Shown here piece after piece: positions 59,853 to 64,000 of a stretch of DNA of 64,000 nt (positions are counted from its first letter, which is position 1; each line of letters starts with the position of its first letter). Under the pieces are notes generated by a model. The model saw only the letters and a list, made by a program, of their open reading frames with translations, did not search any database and was not told the origin of the DNA. This stretch comes from Bacillota bacterium (GTDB taxonomy: Bacteria; Bacillota; Clostridia; Acetivibrionales; JAFADI01). The stretch lies in NCBI GenBank assembly GCA_023424965.1, contig JAFADI010000137.1, positions 1-64,000 of the forward strand, in the 5' to 3' direction. The translations under genes and the position numbers were made by a program.

Positions 59853-61367
59853 ATGTCGATAATAAATGTCAAAAACCTCACCTTTGCCTATGATGGCAGT
59901 TATGACAACATCTTTGAAAACGTGAGCTTCCAGATCGATACCGATTGGAAATTGGGATTTACGGGGAGAAACGGCAGGGGAAAAACCACCTTCCTCCATT
60001 TGCTGCTTGGAAAATATGAACACGGTGGCAGCATTTCTGCCAATGTGGATTTTGAATATTTCCCTTTCAACGTGGAAAACAAGGAAAATATCACGCTTGA
60101 TGTCATCGGTGACATTTTTCCCGGCTATCTTCACTGGAAACTGCTGCGTGAACTTTCGCTGCTGGAGGTTTCCGAGGATGTGTTATACCGGCCCTTTAAC
60201 ACGCTCTCCAACGGAGAACAGACAAAAGTGCTGCTGGCAGCCCTGTTTCTTAAAGAAAACAGTTTTTTGCTGATTGATGAGCCCACTAACCACCTGGACA
60301 TGAAGGCAAGAAAAACTGTCAGTGACTATCTCAACACCAAGAGCGGGTTTATTCTGGTATCCCACGACAGGGCCTTTCTTGACAACTGTGTTGACCACAT
60401 TCTTTCAATCAACAGGACAAACATCGAGATCCAGAAAGGCAAATTTTCCTCCTGGTGGGAAAATAAGAAGAGGCAGGACGGCTTTGAGCTTGCAGAAAAC
60501 GAAAAACTGCAAAAGGATATCAAGCACCTGTCCTCTGCTGCAAAACGCACCTCCGACTGGTCGGACAAGGTGGAGAAGACGAAAATCGGGACAAGAAACT
60601 CCGGTTCCAAGCCGGATAAGGGGTACATCGGCCATAAGGCGGCCAAAATGATGAAGCGCTCCAAAGCAATCGAAAACAGGCAGCAGGCTGCGATTGATGA
60701 AAAGTCCAGGCTTCTTAAGAACATTGAAAACTCCGACAGCTTGAAAATCTCCCAGCTCGCCTATCATAAAAACCGGCTTGCGGAGCTTGAAAATGTTTCG
60801 ATTTTTTACGGGGGCACCGTGGCTTGCCAGGACATAAGCTTTGCCATCGAGCAGGGCGACCGGATCGGGCTTACGGGAAAAAACGGCTCCGGAAAATCAA
60901 GTGTCATCAAACTGATCTGCGGCGAGGAGATGAGCTATACGGGCACTTTCAGGAGGGGAAGCCAGCTGAAAATATCCTATGTGTCCCAGGACACATCCGG
61001 CCTTCAGGGCAATTTAAGCGACTATGCCGCAAACGGTGATATTGATGAAAGTCTTTTTAAGGCCATTTTACGAAAGCTTGATTTTTCCAGGATTCAATTT
61101 GAAAAGGACATGTCCGATTTCAGCGGGGGGCAAAAGAAGAAAGTGCTCATTGCGAAAAGCCTTTGTGAGAAAGCTCACCTGCATGTCTGGGATGAGCCTC
61201 TCAATTTTATTGATGTTGTCTCCCGCATGCAAATCGAGGAATTGCTGCTTGAGTACTCCCCCACGTTACTGTTCGTGGAGCATGACAGTGAATTCTGCAG
61301 GAATATTGCGACAAAGCTTGTGGACTTTGCCGTCAGATCACCTTTGCCAGGATCAGCACAATCATAA
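59853..61367 (+). CDS. ABC-F ribosome-protection protein, Lsa/CplR type
   Basis: A 504-aa protein with two ATPase cassettes and no membrane helices: Walker A GRNGRGKTT and GKNGSGKSS, signatures LSNGEQTK and FSGGQKKK, and a charged interdomain linker rich in Lys. The second Walker B reads HVWDEPLNFIDV, a form typical of Vga/Lsa/VmlR-like antibiotic-resistance ABC-F proteins rather than EttA. Such proteins displace lincosamides, pleuromutilins and streptogramin A from the ribosome. The AGGAGG site and long attenuator leader support drug-induced expression. The 3' end overlaps the convergent uppP gene by 35 bases. The exact subgroup needs alignment. Confidence 0.92.
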   Translation: MSIINVKNLTFAYDGSYDNIFENVSFQIDTDWKLGFTGRNGRGKTTFLHLLLGKYEHGGSISANVDFEYFPFNVENKENITLDVIGDIFPGYLHWKLLRELSLLEVSEDVLYRPFNTLSNGEQTKVLLAALFLKENSFLLIDEPTNHLDMKARKTVSDYLNTKSGFILVSHDRAFLDNCVDHILSINRTNIEIQKGKFSSWWENKKRQDGFELAENEKLQKDIKHLSSAAKRTSDWSDKVEKTKIGTRNSGSKPDKGYIGHKAAKMMKRSKAIENRQQAAIDEKSRLLKNIENSDSLKISQLAYHKNRLAELENVSIFYGGTVACQDISFAIEQGDRIGLTGKNGSGKSSVIKLICGEEMSYTGTFRRGSQLKISYVSQDTSGLQGNLSDYAANGDIDESLFKAILRKLDFSRIQFEKDMSDFSGGQKKKVLIAKSLCEKAHLHVWDEPLNFIDVVSRMQIEELLLEYSPTLLFVEHDSEFCRNIATKLVDFAVRSPLPGSAQS

Positions 61368-62136
61368 GGATGCCCACGATAAGCCTGTAGTACGCAAAAT
61401 TCTTGAGGGGATGTCTGGTGAGATAGGAGAGGAACTTGCCCACAACCACAAAGGCCACGAGAAAGGAAACCACGAAGCCCACGGCCAGAGCCAGCCATTC
61501 CATGGCGCTTACCGCCGTCATCCCCTTGATGAGGGAATAACCCGTTGCCGCAACCATGGTTGGAATGGCCAGGAAGAAGGAGAATTCGGCGGCCGCCTTT
61601 ACCGAAAGACCTACCATCATACCGCCCATGATGGTGGAGGCGGACCTGGACATTCCGGGGAACAGGGACATACATTGGGCCACACCGATCAACAGGGCCT
61701 TTTTTGAACCGATCCTGTCCATGCTGTCATATTTGAACCTGAAAAACCTCTTTTCAACGGCAATCATCAGCACCGCGCCTATAATCAGGGCGATTGAAAC
61801 CGTCAGGGGTGAAAAGAGGTGTTCTTCAATAAAGTTGTTCAGAAGCAGGCCCAGGATGGCTGAGGGAAGAAAGGCGATGAACATTTTCATCCACAGCTTG
61901 AAGCCCCACTGTCCCGGGCGGAGCTTTGAAAGGGAACCGAGGATTTTTTCCTTATAGTAGAACACGACCGCCAGGATAGCGCCCAGTTGTATTACGATTT
62001 CAAACATGTTGGCAAAGCTTCCGGTGAAGCCGATAAAGTGGCCGAACAAAATAAGATGGCCTGTGGAGGATATGGGGAGGAATTCCGTGATACCCTCCAC
62101 GATGCCCATGATGATGGCTTGCAGCAATAAAAACAT
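61333..62136 (-). CDS. uppP: Undecaprenyl-diphosphatase
   Basis: A 267-aa integral membrane enzyme that dephosphorylates undecaprenyl diphosphate to recycle the cell-wall lipid carrier; extra copies give bacitracin resistance. It shows GIVEGITEFLPISSTGHLIL and FPGMSRSASTIMGGMMVG, the two conserved active-site segments, with eight predicted helices. Its 3' end overlaps the convergent ABC-F gene by 35 bases, so the two transcripts can form an antisense pair. Confidence 0.96.
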   Translation of the reverse strand: MFLLLQAIIMGIVEGITEFLPISSTGHLILFGHFIGFTGSFANMFEIVIQLGAILAVVFYYKEKILGSLSKLRPGQWGFKLWMKMFIAFLPSAILGLLLNNFIEEHLFSPLTVSIALIIGAVLMIAVEKRFFRFKYDSMDRIGSKKALLIGVAQCMSLFPGMSRSASTIMGGMMVGLSVKAAAEFSFFLAIPTMVAATGYSLIKGMTAVSAMEWLALAVGFVVSFLVAFVVVGKFLSYLTRHPLKNFAYYRLIVGILMIVLILAKVI

Positions 62137-62247
62137 ACGCGATGACCTTTCGTTAAAACAGATTTCCTTGTTATTCTTATTCTACCTAAATATTTTCCAT
62201 TCGTACAGCGGCAGTTTGTGAACAAAGTATGAATAAAAGCGGAGCAG

Positions 62248-64000
62248 TTATATTGCAACTCCCGTGAACTGGCTGTTGTACAGGTCTGCGTAGAAACCGC
62301 CCTGGGACAGAAGCTCCTTGTGTCTGCCGGTCTCTATGATGTTTCCCTTATCCATCACCAGGATCAGGTCCGCATCACGGATGGTGGAGAGCCTGTGGGC
62401 GATGACAAAGCTGGTTCTTCCTTTCATCAGGGTAGCCATGGCCTTCTGTATGTGGATTTCGGTCCGTGTATCCACGCTGCTTGTCGCTTCATCCAGGATG
62501 AGGATGGCCGGGTCCGCAAGAATTGCGCGGGCGATGGTAAGCAGCTGTTTCTGACCCTGGGATATGTTGGAGGCTTCTTCGTTCAGCAGGGTGCTGTAAC
62601 CCTCGGGGAGGGTCCTTATAAAGTGGTCCGCATGGGCGGCTTTTGCCGCTTTCACCACTTCCTCGTCCGTGGCGCCCTCGCGCCCGTAAGCGATGTTATC
62701 CCTGATGGTGCCGTTGAACAGCCAGGTGTCCTGGAGCACCATGCCGAAGATGCTGCGCAGGTTTCCGCGCTTTATATCCCTGATATCGATGCCGTCCACC
62801 GTGATTTTTCCCCCGCCGATTTCATAAAAACGCATCAGGAGATTGACCAGGGTGGTTTTTCCTGCGCCGGTTGGTCCCACGATCGCGATTGTCTGGCCCT
62901 GTTTCACGTCAATATTGAAGTTTTCAAGGATGACGGTGTCTTGGCTATAGCCAAACTTTACGTTATGGAGCCTTACCTCACCCTTTGGGAACGGGATCAC
63001 TCTGGCATCCGGGCTCTCCGGCACTTCCTCCTCTTCGTCCAGCAGCTCGAAAACACGTTCCGCCGAGGCCACGGTGGACTGGATGATATTGGCGATGTTG
63101 GCGGTCTGGACGATGGGTTGGGTAAATTGCCGGGTGTACTGGATGAAGGCCTGCACGTCGCCTATTTCAACGGCTTTTCTTGTCACCAGAATACCGCCGA
63201 CCACACATACCAGAACATACCCGATGTTGTTGATAAAGCTCATCAGCGGCATGATGAGGCCGGAGACAAACTGGGCCTTCCAGCCGGCATCATAAAGGCG
63301 CTCATTGATGCCGTTGAACTCTTCCACCGACCTGCGTTCGTGGCCGAAGGCCTTGATGATGGCATGGCCGGTATACATCTCCTCCACATGCCCGTTCAAC
63401 TGCCCCAGCTCTTTCTGCTGGGCCACAAAGTACTTCTGGGAACGTTTTGCCACACCGGCCGTGACCAGAAAGGACAGCGGTATTGACACCAGGGCGATCA
63501 GCGTCATCAGGGGACTGATGGTGAGCATCATCACAAGCACCCCCACCAGGGTACAGACGGAGGTGACAAGCTGGGTCAGGCTCTGCTGCAAGGTGGAAGC
63601 GATGTTGTCCACGTCATTGGTGACCCGGCTTAGGATTTCACCATGGGTTTTGGAATCAAAGAACTTCAAGGGCAAGCGGGACAGCTTGACATTGACGTCA
63701 TTCCTCATGTCGAAGACCGTTTTCTGGGTCACTCCCGCCATAATGAACTGCTGTATATAGTTAAAAAATGCACTGACGATATATAAAGCGCCCAGCATAA
63801 AAACAATCTGAAGGATATACTCAAAATCCACCTTTGCTCCCGCTACATGGTCCGCCTTCGTCATCAGACCCTCAAAAAGCCTGGTGGTGGCCTTGCCCAT
63901 TATTTTGGGGCTCAGTATGCTGAACACCGTGCTCAGTACGGCCATGAACATTACGGACAGGAGCTGCAGCCTCCGGGGCTTTAAATACCCCAGGAGCCTT
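62248..64000 (-). CDS. ABC exporter, permease-ATPase fusion (5' end outside window)
   Basis: The minus-strand frame stays open to the window edge; about 583 residues are visible. It has the later transmembrane helices of a type-1 exporter (from LLGYLKPRRLQLLS) and a C-terminal ATPase with Walker A GPTGAGKTT, signature NISQGQKQ, Walker B ILILDEATSSVD and VIAHRLSTI. The half-transporter layout matches MsbA/LmrA/YheH-type multidrug or lipid exporters, which in Firmicutes usually work as heterodimers; a partner gene may lie upstream, outside the window. Substrate unknown. Confidence 0.94.
   Translation of the reverse strand, partial: RLLGYLKPRRLQLLSVMFMAVLSTVFSILSPKIMGKATTRLFEGLMTKADHVAGAKVDFEYILQIVFMLGALYIVSAFFNYIQQFIMAGVTQKTVFDMRNDVNVKLSRLPLKFFDSKTHGEILSRVTNDVDNIASTLQQSLTQLVTSVCTLVGVLVMMLTISPLMTLIALVSIPLSFLVTAGVAKRSQKYFVAQQKELGQLNGHVEEMYTGHAIIKAFGHERRSVEEFNGINERLYDAGWKAQFVSGLIMPLMSFINNIGYVLVCVVGGILVTRKAVEIGDVQAFIQYTRQFTQPIVQTANIANIIQSTVASAERVFELLDEEEEVPESPDARVIPFPKGEVRLHNVKFGYSQDTVILENFNIDVKQGQTIAIVGPTGAGKTTLVNLLMRFYEIGGGKITVDGIDIRDIKRGNLRSIFGMVLQDTWLFNGTIRDNIAYGREGATDEEVVKAAKAAHADHFIRTLPEGYSTLLNEEASNISQGQKQLLTIARAILADPAILILDEATSSVDTRTEIHIQKAMATLMKGRTSFVIAHRLSTIRDADLILVMDKGNIIETGRHKELLSQGGFYADLYNSQFTGVAI

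Noticed and set aside
1..64000. CRISPR arrays, insertion sequences, prophage, tRNA or rRNA genes
   Set aside because: No regular short repeats with spacers, transposase, integrase or phage genes were seen, and I recognised no tRNA cloverleaf or rRNA sequence.

Overview
The window looks like the chromosome of a Gram-positive, spore-forming, probably anaerobic member of the Clostridia. The evidence is a Spo0E-like phosphatase, a Lsa/CplR-type ABC-F protein, many YesM/YesN-type sugar regulators, AGGAGG-type ribosome sites with occasional TTG/GTG starts, and consensus sigma-A promoters. GC content is moderate. I saw no rRNA, tRNA, insertion sequence, phage gene or CRISPR array. Species-level placement is not possible from sequence alone.

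Layout. (1) 1-6865: the end of an operon with two sugar ABC permeases, a GH112 galactosyl phosphorylase, a GH29 alpha-L-fucosidase and an N-acyl-D-amino-acid deacylase-like amidohydrolase. It reads as import and phosphorolysis of a host- or plant-derived galactosyl disaccharide. (2) 6866-11512: a nested-dyad element, a DUF1904 protein, adenine deaminase, then a sigma-A promoter and yybP-ykoY-type manganese riboswitch controlling a 74-aa membrane protein and an FtsH protease. (3) 11584-16760: an efflux operon (ATPase, FtsX-like permease, membrane-fusion protein, TetR regulator) behind two TTGACC-N4-GGTCAA operators. (4) 16810-36594: four sugar-uptake and regulation modules. These are a membrane AraC regulator with an orphan binding protein; a Gfo/Idh oxidoreductase with an AraC regulator; a YesM/YesN pair with a complete ABC importer; and a second importer fused to a sugar-acid pathway (IlvD/Edd dehydratase, 2-hydroxyacid dehydrogenase, DapA-type aldolase). 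Two binding-protein promoters share an 18-bp motif. (5) 36622-48298: a signalling island with a truncated response regulator, a binding-protein/PAS/histidine-kinase fusion, a REC-AraC regulator, a lone REC protein, a GGDEF-EAL protein, two chemoreceptors and a Spo0E-like protein. (6) 48306-51169: a ROK kinase and a KimA-like APC transporter. (7) 51491-55795: a complete unsaturated-uronate route (KdgR-like IclR regulator, KdgA, KdgK, KduI, KduD) followed by a decayed uronate isomerase remnant. (8) 56115-59556: a lipoprotein, a duplicated structured element, a phosphodiester glycosidase and an unknown anchored protein. (9) 59577-64000: an ABC-F ribosome-protection gene behind a two-codon upstream ORF and attenuator, then UppP and the 3' part of an ABC exporter.

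Together the genes suggest a glycan-foraging bacterium. It takes up mucin- or pectin-type oligosaccharides and sugar acids, controls each importer with a dedicated sensor, and carries antibiotic and toxic-compound defences. The most notable elements are RNA and DNA control sites: the manganese riboswitch upstream of FtsH, the ABC-F attenuator, the shared motif before the binding proteins, the overlapping KdgR-like palindromes, and two structured elements I could not assign to known families.
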